Notes: generated by a model from the letters alone, not told the origin. Counted from the stretch's first letter, positions 24,381-34,005 are shown. The stretch is DNA of 64,000 nucleotides from 13-2-20CM-66-19 sp963760225 (GCA_963760225.1 CAVXCD010000003.1:1550001-1614000); one strand, 5' to 3'. Numbers and translations: made by a program.

Positions 24381-25709
24381 ATGTCCAGAACCATGACCCG
24401 CAACCACGAGCACTTCCGGCGCGCGCTCGGGCGGCTGCCTCTGGGGGTCGCCTCGAATTTCCGCTTCTGGGGCGAGGAACGCACGATCTACGTGAAGGAG
24501 GGGCGCGGCGCGCGCGTCACCGACCTCGACGGCAACGTCTACGTCGACTACCGCATGGGCTACGGGCCGGCGATTCTCGGCTACGCGGATGCGCGGGTCG
24601 ACGCCGCGGCGCGCGAGGGGATGGAGGTCGGGGGCGTGTTCGCGCTGTCGACCGAGCGCGAGTACCGCGTCGCCGAGCGCATCGCGCAGATGGTGCCCGC
24701 GGCGGAGCTGGTGCGCTTCTCCAATTCCGGTACCGAGGCGGTGATGGCGGCGCTGCGTCTGGCGCGCGCCTACACCAAGCGCGACAACTACGTCATCCTC
24801 GAGGGCAGCTACCACGGGCTGTTCGATGCGGCCATGTGGTACACGCCCATGGAGAAGTGGTCGCAGGTGGGGGACCCGGTGGTGGTGCCCTACAGCGAGG
24901 GCGTGCCGCTCGCCACGCGCAGTTTCGCGCACTTCGTGCAGGCGAACGACGCCAATCAGCTCGAGGACGTGTTGCGGCGTCACGGCAACGCCATTGCCTG
25001 CCTGCTGATCGAGCCGATCATGGGCAACTGCCTGGGGATCGCCGCCGAGCCGGCCTACGTACGGGCGGCGCGCGAGCTGTGCGACCGCTATGGCGTGCTG
25101 ATGATCATCGATGAGGTGAAGACGGGTTTTCGTGTGGCGCGCGGCGGCGTGCAGGAGCTCTACGGGGTGCGCGCCGACCTGTGTACCTTCGCCAAGGCGA
25201 TCGCCAACGGCTACCCGATCTCGGTGCTCGCCGGGCGCGAGGACATCATGCGCAAGCTCGGCAAGGGCGTGGCGCATGGCGGCACCTACACCGCGCACCC
25301 GGTGTCGCTCGCGGCCGCAGAGAAGACGCTGGAGATCCTCGCCGAGACGGACGCGCTCGAGCGCGTCGCCGCCTACGGCACGCGGCTGCGCAGCGGCAAG
25401 AGCGCCGTCCTCAAGGCGCGCGGCATCGCCCACAGCTTCGTCGGCCACCCCTCGATGAGCGGGCTGTACTTCGCGCACGACCCGCCGCGCACCTACCGCG
25501 ACTGGAAGGGCAGCGACTACACCTTCTACGATGCGGTGGCGAAGGTGCTGCACGACGAATGCATCCTGTGCGAGCCGGATTCACGCGAGCCGTGGTTCAT
25601 GTCCGCGGCGCACGATGACTCGTGCCTGAAGGACACCCTGCGGGCGTTCGAGCTGGCGGTCGATCGCACGCTCGATTCGCTCGGAACGACGCGCCGCGTA
25701 CCCGCCTGA
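24381..25709 (+). CDS. Class III (glutamate-1-semialdehyde-type) aminotransferase
   Basis: The 442-residue PLP enzyme of the class III/ornithine-aminotransferase subgroup carries VTDLDGNVYVDYRMGYGPAI, FSNSGTEAVMAALRLARAYT, the cofactor Asp motif IIDEVKTGF and the Schiff-base Lys272 in FAKAIANGYP. The order resembles glutamate-1-semialdehyde aminomutase, but the context is catabolic and no tetrapyrrole gene is near. It should move an amino group from a terminal amine or beta/omega-amino acid. GGAGG stands six bases before the ATG. It opens a same-strand run of six genes reaching 34005. Confidence 0.85.
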   Translation: MSRTMTRNHEHFRRALGRLPLGVASNFRFWGEERTIYVKEGRGARVTDLDGNVYVDYRMGYGPAILGYADARVDAAAREGMEVGGVFALSTEREYRVAERIAQMVPAAELVRFSNSGTEAVMAALRLARAYTKRDNYVILEGSYHGLFDAAMWYTPMEKWSQVGDPVVVPYSEGVPLATRSFAHFVQANDANQLEDVLRRHGNAIACLLIEPIMGNCLGIAAEPAYVRAARELCDRYGVLMIIDEVKTGFRVARGGVQELYGVRADLCTFAKAIANGYPISVLAGREDIMRKLGKGVAHGGTYTAHPVSLAAAEKTLEILAETDALERVAAYGTRLRSGKSAVLKARGIAHSFVGHPSMSGLYFAHDPPRTYRDWKGSDYTFYDAVAKVLHDECILCEPDSREPWFMSAAHDDSCLKDTLRAFELAVDRTLDSLGTTRRVPA

Positions 25710-25739
25710 GCGCCGCCGCAGCAGGAGCGCACCGCCGGC

Positions 25740-27344
25740 ATGAACACGAGCGAGCGCAACCGCTACGACGCGATCGTCGTGGGCGCGGGCCACAACGGGC
25801 TGGTGAACGCCTGTTACCTGGCGCGCGCGGGACTGAAGGTGCTGGTGCTCGAGCGCAACGCGTTCGTCGGCGGCGCGGCGGTGAGCCGCACACTGTACGA
25901 CGGCTTCACCTACTCGAACTGCTCCTACGTGTGCAGCCTGCTGCGTACCGAGATCATCCGCGCGCTCGAGCTGCCGGCCCATGGACTGCAGATCATCCCT
26001 TACGAGGGCGGCTGCACCATGATGCGCGACGGCGGGCACCTGGCGGTGTACGACAATCATGACGCCATGCGCCGCGAGATCGCGCGCCATTCGCGCCACG
26101 ATGCCGAAGGCTACGATCGCTACGTGCGCGACATGCTCAGGCATTGCCGCTTCATCAAGCCGCTGCTGCTGCGCGAGCCGCCGGACCCGACCTCGTTCAG
26201 GCCGCGCGACCTGCGCGAGCTGCTGTTCCTCGGCCGCCACTTCCAGCAGCTCGGCGAAGCGCGCATGTACGACACGCTGCGCTTCTTCACCATGAGCTGC
26301 GCGGACATGCTAGCGGAGTACTTCGAGAGCGAGATCGTCATGGCGCACCTGTGCGGCAGCTCGATCATCGGCACCGCGCTCGGGCCGCGCTCGCCCGGGT
26401 CCGCCTACGTGCTGCTGCACCACTACATGGGCAGCATTGACGGCGCCGTCGGTGCCTGGGGGTTCGCCCGCGGCGGCATGGGCGCTATCACCCAGGCGCT
26501 CGCGGCCTCGCTGCAGGCGAGCGGCGGGGCGGTGCGCACCGGCGCGCCGGTCGAGCAGATCCTGGTGCGCAACGGCCGCGCCACCGGGGTCGTGCTGACG
26601 GGCGGGGAGGAGATCGCGGCAAAGATCGTGGTCTCCAATCTCGACGTGAAGCGCACGTTCCTGCAGACCGTCGCGCCCGCGCACCTGCCGCCGGAGTTTC
26701 TCGAGCAGGTGCGCAGGTTCAAGATCCGCGGCTCCTCCGGCAAGCTCAACATCGCCCTCGACGCACTGCCGCACTTCCCCGCCATCCCGCAGGGCTCCCC
26801 GGCGACGCGTGGTGACATGCACATCACCGACACGCTCGACATGGTCGAGCGTGCCTATGATGACTGGAAGGAGGGGCGCTGGTCGCGCGCGCCTTACGTC
26901 GACATGCTGATTCCGACGCAGATCGACCCGACCATGGCTCCCGATGGCAAGCACTACATGTCGGTGTTCGTGCAGTACTGCCCGTACCGGCTCGCCGACG
27001 GGGAATGGACCGCGGCGAAGCGCCAGGCGTTCGGCAACACGGTGATCGACGCGATCGCGCGTCACAGCCCCGACTTCAAGGATCTGATACTGCACGCGGA
27101 AATTCGTACGCCGCAGGATATCGAAAACGAGGTGGGCCTCACCGAAGGCAACATCTTCCAGGGCGAGCTCACCTTCGACCAGCTGCTGTTCAACCGCCCG
27201 CTGCCCGGCTACGCGCAATACCGCTCACCGCTGCGCGGGCTGTACATGTGCGGTTCGAGCACGCACCCCGGCGGGGGCGTCATGGGCGCGCCCGGCGCCA
27301 ACTCGGCGAACGCCATCCTGCGCGACCTGGGCAGGGTGCAGTGA
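25740..27344 (+). CDS. PYROXD2-like FAD-dependent oxidoreductase (first of a pair)
   Basis: The 534-residue flavoprotein has the N-terminal FAD Rossmann motif AIVVGAGHNGLVNACYLARA, then LVLERNAFVGGAAVSRTLYD, and the C-terminal FAD-closing motif GLYMCGSSTHPGGGVMGAPG. This is the phytoene desaturase/amine-oxidase superfamily, PYROXD2 branch, whose bacterial members have few assigned substrates. It follows the aminotransferase by 30 bp and is directly coupled to a second paralogue. A role in oxidising an amine or an unsaturated intermediate is plausible from context only. Carotenoid synthesis is unlikely because no other crt gene is present. Confidence 0.82.
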   Translation: MNTSERNRYDAIVVGAGHNGLVNACYLARAGLKVLVLERNAFVGGAAVSRTLYDGFTYSNCSYVCSLLRTEIIRALELPAHGLQIIPYEGGCTMMRDGGHLAVYDNHDAMRREIARHSRHDAEGYDRYVRDMLRHCRFIKPLLLREPPDPTSFRPRDLRELLFLGRHFQQLGEARMYDTLRFFTMSCADMLAEYFESEIVMAHLCGSSIIGTALGPRSPGSAYVLLHHYMGSIDGAVGAWGFARGGMGAITQALAASLQASGGAVRTGAPVEQILVRNGRATGVVLTGGEEIAAKIVVSNLDVKRTFLQTVAPAHLPPEFLEQVRRFKIRGSSGKLNIALDALPHFPAIPQGSPATRGDMHITDTLDMVERAYDDWKEGRWSRAPYVDMLIPTQIDPTMAPDGKHYMSVFVQYCPYRLADGEWTAAKRQAFGNTVIDAIARHSPDFKDLILHAEIRTPQDIENEVGLTEGNIFQGELTFDQLLFNRPLPGYAQYRSPLRGLYMCGSSTHPGGGVMGAPGANSANAILRDLGRVQ

Positions 27345-28912
27345 ACAGCGCCGGCCGCGCGCACTACGACAGCGTCGTGGTCGGCGGCGGCCACAACGGC
27401 CTGGTGTGCGCGGCGTACCTGGCGCGCGGCGGCCGCCGCGTACTGGTGCTCGAGGCCGCCGAGCGAGTGGGCGGCGCCGCCGTCACGCGCGAGTTTGCGC
27501 CCGGGTTCCGCACCTCCGCCTGCGCCCACCTGCTGCACCTGATGCCCCCGGCGCTGATGCGCGAGCTGGGCCTGGAAGCCCACGGCTTAAGGCTCGCCGC
27601 GCGCAACCTGCCGACCGTCGCGCTCGCCGAGGATGCCCGCCACCTGAGTTTCGCGCCGGGCAACCTGGCAGCGCTCGCCGCGCACTCGGGCAGCGAGGCG
27701 GCGGCCCTGGCGGAGTGGCACGCGCTGCTGAAGCGCTTCGCGCGCGCGCTGCATCCGCTACTCAGCGAGACGCCGCCGCGGCTCGGCAGCGATGCGTGGC
27801 GGGACGCGTACGCGCTCCTCGGTCTCGGCTGGCGCATCCGGCGTCTCGGACGCCGCGACATGCGCGAGCTGCTGCGCATCGGCGGGATGTGTGTGTACGA
27901 CCTGCTCGAGGATCGCTTCAGCCTGCCGCTGCTGAAAGGGGCGCTGGCGCTGGATGCCGTGCTCGGCACCAACTACGGTCCGCGCTCCCCGGGCACGGTG
28001 GTGTCACTGCTGTATCGCTGCGCCGCGTCCCAGGGCGAGGACGCCCTGGCACAGCCCGCGGGTGGCCTCGGTGCCGTGGCGGAGGCGCTGGCGCAAGCCG
28101 CGCGCGCCGCGGGTGCCGAGATCCGCACCGGCGCGCCGGTCGCGCGCCTGGTGGTGCGTGAGGATCGCGTGACGGGCGTGGTGCTCGCCTGCGGCGAGGA
28201 GATCACCGCGACGACCGTGGTGTCGAGCGCCGATCCCAAGAGCACGTTCCTGAAGCTCCTGGGGGCCGAGCACCTGGATGCGGGCTTCGCACGGCGCGTC
28301 GCCCAGGTGCGCTCGCGCGGGCTGACGGCGAAACTACACCTGGCGCTCGAGCGGCTGCCGCAGTTCCCCGGGCTCACCACCGAGGCACTGCGCGCGCGCC
28401 TCCTGGTAGCGCCGTCGGCGGACTACATTGAGCGCGCCTACAACCATGCCAAGTACGAGGAGTTCTCCAGCCGGCCGATGCTCGAGGTCACGATCCCGTC
28501 GCTGGCGGACGCGACGCTCGCGCCACCCGGCAAGCACGTCATGTCGATAATCGTGCAGTACGCCCCGTACGCGCTCGCGGGTGGCTGGGAGGGTCAGCGC
28601 GCGGCTTTCACGGCGAGCATCATCGATACTCTGGCGGCCTACGCGCCGCAGCTGCGCGAGTGCATCAGCGCGAGCGAGCTGCTGGTGCCGCCGGATATCG
28701 AGCGCGAGTTTCGCATCAGCGGCGGTCACTGGCACCACGCCGAGCTGGCGCTCGATCAGTTTCTGATGGTGCGACCGGTGCCCGGTGCTGCCCAGTACCA
28801 CACGCCCGTGCCGGGGCTGTTTCTGTGCGGCGCCGGCTGCCACCCCGGCGGCGGGGTGATGGGTCTCGCCGGCCGCAACGCGGCGCGGCAGCTGCTGCGC
28901 GAGGCCGCGTAA
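27341..28912 (+). CDS. PYROXD2-like FAD-dependent oxidoreductase (second of a pair)
   Basis: The 523-residue paralogue of the preceding gene has VVVGGGHNGLVCAAYLARGG, LEAAERVGGAAVTREFAPGF, NYGPRSPGTVVSLLY and the C-terminal GLFLCGAGCHPGGGVMGLAG. The GTG start overlaps the TGA of the first paralogue (GTGA at 27341-27344), so the two are made together and may form a heteromeric flavoenzyme (inference). The longer frame upstream is a shadow of the first gene. Substrate unknown. Confidence 0.82.
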   Translation: MNSAGRAHYDSVVVGGGHNGLVCAAYLARGGRRVLVLEAAERVGGAAVTREFAPGFRTSACAHLLHLMPPALMRELGLEAHGLRLAARNLPTVALAEDARHLSFAPGNLAALAAHSGSEAAALAEWHALLKRFARALHPLLSETPPRLGSDAWRDAYALLGLGWRIRRLGRRDMRELLRIGGMCVYDLLEDRFSLPLLKGALALDAVLGTNYGPRSPGTVVSLLYRCAASQGEDALAQPAGGLGAVAEALAQAARAAGAEIRTGAPVARLVVREDRVTGVVLACGEEITATTVVSSADPKSTFLKLLGAEHLDAGFARRVAQVRSRGLTAKLHLALERLPQFPGLTTEALRARLLVAPSADYIERAYNHAKYEEFSSRPMLEVTIPSLADATLAPPGKHVMSIIVQYAPYALAGGWEGQRAAFTASIIDTLAAYAPQLRECISASELLVPPDIEREFRISGGHWHHAELALDQFLMVRPVPGAAQYHTPVPGLFLCGAGCHPGGGVMGLAGRNAARQLLREAA

Positions 28913-28915
28913 GCC

Positions 28916-30136
28916 ATGCTCACCGAAAGCGAACCGCACTATCGCCAGCCGCTGCTGAAGACGCCGTTCCACGAGCGTGCGCGCACGCTGAGCCAGCTCG
29001 ACAGCTTCGTGCCGTGGGCCGGCTATACCACGGTCGATGTCTTCACCAGCGTGGAGCAGGAGTACTTCGCGATCCGCAACGCGAGCTCGCTCTACGACCT
29101 GACTCCCATGGTCAAGTACCGCATCGCGGGCCCGGACGCGCTGCGTTTCCTCAATCGGCTGGTGACGCGCGACATCCGCAAGCTCGCGCCGGGGAAGGTG
29201 GCCTACACCGTCTGGTGCAACGATGAGGGTCGGCTGATCGATGACGGCACGGTGTTCTGCATCGCACCCGATGAGTATCGGCTCTGCACGGCCGAGCGGC
29301 AGCTCGACTGGTTCCGCGCCTCCGCCATCGGCTTTGACGTCGAGATCCGCGAGGTGACCGAGGAGGTGGCGGCGCTCGCGGTGCAGGGCCCGACGTCCTG
29401 CAAGCTCTTGAAGGCGGTGGGGCTTGCCGGGGTCGAGCGCTTGAAGCCCTTCGAGCACGCCACGCTCTCCATGGCGGGCAGCGGCGGCGCCGGACGCATC
29501 GCCATGATGGTGTCGCGCACCGGGTTCACCGGCGACCTGGGCTACGAGCTGTGGATGCAGCCCACTGACGCCGAAGCGGTCTGGGACGCGCTGCTGGCGG
29601 TAGGCAGCAGCCGTGCGGTACGACCGATCGGCTCGCGGGCGCTCAACATGGCGCGCATCGAGGCGGGCTTCGTGCTGCCGAACCTCGACTTCGTCTCGGC
29701 GGAGCACACCCTCTACCTGGGCACCGAGCGCTCGCCGCTCGAGCTCGGACTGGCCTGGCTGGTGGATTTCAACAAGGGACACTTCACCGGCCGCCGCGCG
29801 CTGCTGGCCGAGCAGGCCCGCGGCCCGCGCCAGCAGCTGGTAGGACTGGACGTGGAGGGGACTAAGCCAGCGCACAATGCGCTCCTCTATCGCGAGCCCT
29901 CCGGTAGAAGAGCAGTGGGCAGCGTGAGCTCAGCGATCTGGTCGCCAACCTGCAAGCGCAACCTGGCGCTCGCCATGGTGCACGCCCCTTACATCGCCAC
30001 GGGCTCGACCGTCTGGGCCGAGATCTACCTCAATCGCGAGCTGGTGTGGCAGCGGCGCATGGTGCGCGCGCGCGTGGTGGAGCGGCCGTTCTTCGCACCG
30101 GCGCGGCGGCGCGCGACGCCACCGGCGGACTTCTGA
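28916..30136 (+). CDS. GcvT-like aminomethyltransferase-family protein
   Basis: The 406-residue protein has the GcvT fold: SVEQEYFAIRNASSLYDLTP, VTRDIRKLAPGKVAYTVWCN, the TGFTGDLGYELW block, and a C-terminal barrel with LVDFNKGHFTGRRALL. GcvT-like proteins bind tetrahydrofolate and take up one-carbon units from N-methyl or aminomethyl groups, as in glycine cleavage, dimethylglycine and sarcosine oxidation, and DMSP demethylation. No gcvH or gcvP is near, so the glycine cleavage system is unlikely. It is 3 bp after the second flavoprotein, suggesting that oxidation by the flavoproteins and one-carbon capture here form one demethylation step (inference). Confidence 0.82.
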   Translation: MLTESEPHYRQPLLKTPFHERARTLSQLDSFVPWAGYTTVDVFTSVEQEYFAIRNASSLYDLTPMVKYRIAGPDALRFLNRLVTRDIRKLAPGKVAYTVWCNDEGRLIDDGTVFCIAPDEYRLCTAERQLDWFRASAIGFDVEIREVTEEVAALAVQGPTSCKLLKAVGLAGVERLKPFEHATLSMAGSGGAGRIAMMVSRTGFTGDLGYELWMQPTDAEAVWDALLAVGSSRAVRPIGSRALNMARIEAGFVLPNLDFVSAEHTLYLGTERSPLELGLAWLVDFNKGHFTGRRALLAEQARGPRQQLVGLDVEGTKPAHNALLYREPSGRRAVGSVSSAIWSPTCKRNLALAMVHAPYIATGSTVWAEIYLNRELVWQRRMVRARVVERPFFAPARRRATPPADF

Positions 30137-30146
30137 AGGAGCGGCC

Positions 30147-31295
30147 GTGATCGCCAACCCGTCCAAGCAACTCCCTGCCCGCCGCCCGTGGCTCGATCCA
30201 CACGCGACGCCGCAGGTGCTGATCGACGCGGTCAGCAAGACCTTCGGTGCGACCACCGCCGTCGACAACGTCACCCTGAGCATCTACAAGGGGGAGATGT
30301 TCGCGCTGGTGGGCGCCTCGGGCTGCGGCAAGACGACGCTGCTGCGGATGCTGGCCGGGTTCGCCCAGCCGAGCAGCGGCCGCATCAGCATCGACGGGGT
30401 GGACATGAGCACCGTGGCGCCGCACCAGCGCCCGGTGAACATGATGTTCCAGTCCTACGCGCTGTTCCCGCACATGACGGTGGAGAAGAACGTCGGCTAC
30501 GGGCTGCGGCGGCTGCCGCTCGAGGAGGCCGCGCGGCGCCGGCGCGTACAGGAAGCGCTCGACATGGTGCAGCTCGGCGCGCTGGCGCAGCGCAAGCCGC
30601 ACCAGCTCTCCGGCGGCCAGCGCCAGCGCGTGGCGCTGGCGCGTGCGCTGATCCGCCGTCCCAAGGTGCTGTTGCTCGATGAACCGCTGTCGGCGCTCGA
30701 CAAGAAGCTGCGCGAGCAGACGCAGTTCGAGCTCATGGACCTGCAGGACAAGGTCGGGATCACCTTCATCGTCGTCACCCACGACCAGGACGAGGCCATG
30801 GCGCTCGCCAGCCGCATCGCCGTCATTGACCGCGGGCAGGTCGTGCAGGTCGGCACCCCGGCGGAGATCTACGAGTTCCCGCGCAGCCGTTTCGTGGCGG
30901 ACTTCGTCGGCACCACCAATCTGTTCGAGGGCACGGTGAGCGGCTGCACCGACGGGTTGGTGAGCGTGCGTTGTGGGGAGATCGACAGCGAGCTGCTGGT
31001 CGATGACTCCGGCAGCTACAGCGTCGGCCAGCGCGTCTGGGTGGCACTGCGGCCCGAGAAGGTGCGGCTCGCCAAGCAACCGGCGAGCGGCGCCCGCATC
31101 AACCAGCTGCGCGGCATGGTCTGGGAGCTCGGTTACCTCGGCAATCGCTCCACCTACCAGATCAAGACCACGAGCGGCAAGCTGGTTACGGTGTTCGCGC
31201 AGAACGAGCGACGCACCTCGGAAGCCGCGATCGACTGGAGCGACGAGGTCTACGTGAGTTGGAGCGCGGATGCAGCCGTGGTGCTGCAGACATAG
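30147..31295 (+). CDS. Polyamine-type ABC transporter ATPase (PotA/PotG-like)
   Basis: The 382-residue ATPase has Walker A GASGCGKTT, Q loop MMFQSYALFPHM, signature LSGGQRQRVALARALI, Walker B VLLLDEPLSALD, the switch His in VVTHDQDEA, and a C-terminal TOBE domain (about 290-380). It is the only ATPase gene in the window that fits the PotB/PotC-like permeases and the PotF-like binding protein, encoded 8-11 kb away. It starts 10 bp after the GcvT-like gene and is co-oriented with it, so transport and catabolism are probably co-transcribed. Confidence 0.9.
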   Translation: MIANPSKQLPARRPWLDPHATPQVLIDAVSKTFGATTAVDNVTLSIYKGEMFALVGASGCGKTTLLRMLAGFAQPSSGRISIDGVDMSTVAPHQRPVNMMFQSYALFPHMTVEKNVGYGLRRLPLEEAARRRRVQEALDMVQLGALAQRKPHQLSGGQRQRVALARALIRRPKVLLLDEPLSALDKKLREQTQFELMDLQDKVGITFIVVTHDQDEAMALASRIAVIDRGQVVQVGTPAEIYEFPRSRFVADFVGTTNLFEGTVSGCTDGLVSVRCGEIDSELLVDDSGSYSVGQRVWVALRPEKVRLAKQPASGARINQLRGMVWELGYLGNRSTYQIKTTSGKLVTVFAQNERRTSEAAIDWSDEVYVSWSADAAVVLQT

Positions 31296-31301
31296 ACTAT
31301 G

Positions 31302-31330
31302 GCGGCGGTGCCTTAGCCGGTGACCGCCGC
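31302..31330 (+). other. Intergenic hairpin between ATPase and TonB receptor genes
   Basis: GCGGCGGT (31302-31309) pairs with ACCGCCGC (31323-31330) around a 13-base loop. It lies between the ABC ATPase stop and the GGGGGAGG ribosome-binding site of the TonB receptor. There is no U tract, so it may tune transcript stability or read-through rather than fully terminate. Confidence 0.4.
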
Positions 31331-31350
31331 TCACGGGGGAGGATACGAAC

Positions 31351-34005
31351 ATGAAGCAAGCCACTCGCAGTCTTCGCTTAATTGTCGCTGTGTCACTGGC
31401 GGCGACCGGTCTGCTGGCTGCGCCGCCGCGCACCGCACACGCCGACGCGGCCACCGCAGCCGCCGCCAGCGCCGCCCCGGCGGCGACCGAGAGCCCCGAG
31501 CTGGGCGGGCTGCAGGAGGTGGTAGTGACCGCAACCCGGCACGAGGAGCCGCTCAGCAAGGTGCCGATCAGCGTCACCGCGCTCACCCAGGACGACATGG
31601 ACATGCGCGGCATCAAGGATTTCCAGGACATCGCGCGCTTCACCCCGGGCGTATCTATCGACAACTCCGGCACCAACGCCATCTCGATCCGCGGCATCTC
31701 GTCCTCCGCGGGAGCCGGCACCACCGGCATCTATCTCGACGACACGCCCATCCAGATGCGCAACGTCGGCTTCAATCCCGACGACACGCTGCCCAAGACC
31801 TTCGACCTCGACCGTGTCGAGATCCTGCGCGGGCCGCAGGGCACGCTGTTCGGCGCCGGCTCCGAGGGTGGCACGGTGCGCTACATCATGAACCAACCGA
31901 GTCTCACCACCGCGAGCACCTACGTGCGCTCCGAGGTGTCCTACACCCAGTACGGGCAACCGAGCGCCGAGTTCGGCATCGCCCACGGCGGGCCGATCAT
32001 CGACGGCACCCTGGGGTTCCGCGTCAGCGCCTGGTACCGCTACGACGGCGGCTGGATCGATCGGGTCAGCGACAGCTCCGATCCCGCCGATCCCACGGTC
32101 ATCGCGCACAACGTCAACTACTCGAACACGCTGGTGCTGCGTGCGGCGGCCATCTGGCAGCCGGTGAGCTCCTTCACGGTGACGCCGAGCATCATGTTTC
32201 AGGACCGCCGGCTCAACGATCAGCCTACCTACTGGCCGGCGTATTCCAACCCGAGTGCCGGGGAGTTCAACACCGCGACCCCCGAGCGCATTCCGGATCC
32301 GGACCGCTACTACCTGCCGGCGCTGAAGCTGCAGTACGAGATGAAGAACAGCGAGATCATCTCCGACACCTCCTACTACAACCGCCGCGAGCTCACCGGC
32401 TATCAGGGCACGGTGTACGACCTCGGCTTCTTCCAGAGCCTCGGCTGGCCGGGTAACCCGCTCACCGGCGGCCTCGGTTGCGAGGCGAGCGGTGTTGCGG
32501 CCAACTGTCCCTGGTACCCGCTGCTCGACGGCACCGGCATCCATCTGCCGGCGCAGTTCGCCAACTACCAGACGCCCAACGTCATGACCAATACGCAGCA
32601 GAGCGTCTCGCAGGAGCTGCGCTGGCAATCGACCGACAACAGCTCGCGCTGGCGCTGGACGGCCGGCGTGTTCTGGCAGGTCGCCAAGGAAGGCAGCATC
32701 GAGGAGCTCAAGGATCCCCTCAACGAGACCAATGGGCTCTTCAACTACATGTACGGCGAGCCGGCAACTTCCATCTTCACATTCACCTCGCCCAGTGGCG
32801 CCACGGTGGTGCCGTTCTCCTGTCCGGGCAATGCCGCCTACCCGTACATCCCCGCGTGCGACATCTACTACAACCGCAACACCACCTACGATCACCAGTT
32901 CGCGGGCTTCGGCGAGGCGAGCTATGCCTTCACCGACCAGTGGCGGCTGACGGTCGGCGAGCGCGTGGCGCGCACCAGCTTCGAGATCGTGAACTACGCG
33001 GACGGACTCGAGAACTACGGCCCGACCCCGGTGCTGGTCAACGGCCTCCCCGAGTCGCTGCCGGGCGTGGGCCGATCGGCATCGGTGACCGAGACGCCGA
33101 ACACGCCCAAGGCGACTCTCGCGTTCCAGATGGATCCCACCGACCTGTTCTACGTCGGCTACGCCAAGGGCTTCCGGCCCGCCGGCGGCAACCCGGCGCT
33201 GCCGCCGTACTGTCAACAGAATCTTACCGAGGAAGGATTCCCCAACGGCGCGCCGCTCACCTACAAATCCGATTCGACCCAGAACTACGAGATCGGCTCG
33301 AAGAACTCCTTCGGCCAGGTGCTGCGCATCGCCACCAGTGTCTACTACATCAAGTGGAACGACATCCAGCAGAACGTCTACGTGGCCGGGGACTGCGGAT
33401 TGCAGTTCACGGATAACCTCGGCACGGCGGTAGCGAAGGGCGCGGACCTGCAGGCGGAGATCAACCTCGGTCATCTGCATATCGATCTGGCGGCCGGCTA
33501 CACCGACGCGCGCTACACCAAGAACTCGACGATCGTGAACGCTGCCGGTCAGCCGCTGTCGGTCACCGGCGATGCGATCTCCGGTGAAGCCGCCATTGAC
33601 AGTGCGCCGGGACTCAACGCCCCCTGGACGGTGGCGCTCGGCCCCGAGTACCGCTTCATCCTCGGCCAGCACGAGGCCTTCATACGCGTCGACTGGGAGT
33701 ACGAGGCGCGCAACAACTGGCCCTCGGTGCTGCAGGACCCGCGCTCCTCGCAGTATTTCCCCTATACCTACACGCTGCCCGGGACTGCCTTCACCTCGAT
33801 GCGCGCCGGCATCACGCTGGGCAGCTGGCAGGTCACGCCGTTCATCGACAACCTGACCAACACGCACACCGTCACCAACTACGCACTCGGGGCCATCGAC
33901 CCGTATAACCCGGCCGGCTCGCCGACCGTGCAGCAGAACCAGTACACCTACCGGCCGCGCACCTTCGGCATCACCGCGACCTGGCGCTCCGGTCCGGGAG
34001 GTTAG
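31351..34005 (+). CDS. TonB-dependent outer-membrane receptor
   Basis: The 884-residue protein has a signal peptide (cut near residue 32, after AHA). The plug domain has LQEVVVTATRHEEPLSKVP, SIRGISSSAGAGTTGIYLDD and VEILRGPQGTLFGAGSEGG. A 22-strand-type barrel follows (FYVGYAKGFRPAGGNP, YRPRTFGITATW). It takes a ligand across the outer membrane using TonB energy. GGGGGAGGATACGAAC precedes the ATG. As the last gene of the 24.4-34.0 kb run it probably imports the substrate used by the catabolic genes, which is unusual for small amines that pass porins and hints at a larger or scarce ligand (inference). Confidence 0.9.
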   Translation: MKQATRSLRLIVAVSLAATGLLAAPPRTAHADAATAAAASAAPAATESPELGGLQEVVVTATRHEEPLSKVPISVTALTQDDMDMRGIKDFQDIARFTPGVSIDNSGTNAISIRGISSSAGAGTTGIYLDDTPIQMRNVGFNPDDTLPKTFDLDRVEILRGPQGTLFGAGSEGGTVRYIMNQPSLTTASTYVRSEVSYTQYGQPSAEFGIAHGGPIIDGTLGFRVSAWYRYDGGWIDRVSDSSDPADPTVIAHNVNYSNTLVLRAAAIWQPVSSFTVTPSIMFQDRRLNDQPTYWPAYSNPSAGEFNTATPERIPDPDRYYLPALKLQYEMKNSEIISDTSYYNRRELTGYQGTVYDLGFFQSLGWPGNPLTGGLGCEASGVAANCPWYPLLDGTGIHLPAQFANYQTPNVMTNTQQSVSQELRWQSTDNSSRWRWTAGVFWQVAKEGSIEELKDPLNETNGLFNYMYGEPATSIFTFTSPSGATVVPFSCPGNAAYPYIPACDIYYNRNTTYDHQFAGFGEASYAFTDQWRLTVGERVARTSFEIVNYADGLENYGPTPVLVNGLPESLPGVGRSASVTETPNTPKATLAFQMDPTDLFYVGYAKGFRPAGGNPALPPYCQQNLTEEGFPNGAPLTYKSDSTQNYEIGSKNSFGQVLRIATSVYYIKWNDIQQNVYVAGDCGLQFTDNLGTAVAKGADLQAEINLGHLHIDLAAGYTDARYTKNSTIVNAAGQPLSVTGDAISGEAAIDSAPGLNAPWTVALGPEYRFILGQHEAFIRVDWEYEARNNWPSVLQDPRSSQYFPYTYTLPGTAFTSMRAGITLGSWQVTPFIDNLTNTHTVTNYALGAIDPYNPAGSPTVQQNQYTYRPRTFGITATWRSGPGG

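Noticed and set aside
24381..25709. Reading the class III aminotransferase as HemL of tetrapyrrole synthesis
   Set aside because: The fold is related, but the operon is catabolic, with flavoproteins and transport genes; HemL is normally a separate housekeeping gene.
25740..28912. Carotenoid (crtI) phytoene desaturases
   Set aside because: The FAD motifs are shared by the superfamily, but no crtB, crtE or crtY is present and the context is amine catabolism.
28916..30136. Calling the GcvT-like gene part of the glycine cleavage system
   Set aside because: No gcvH or gcvP is nearby and it is coupled to two flavoprotein genes.
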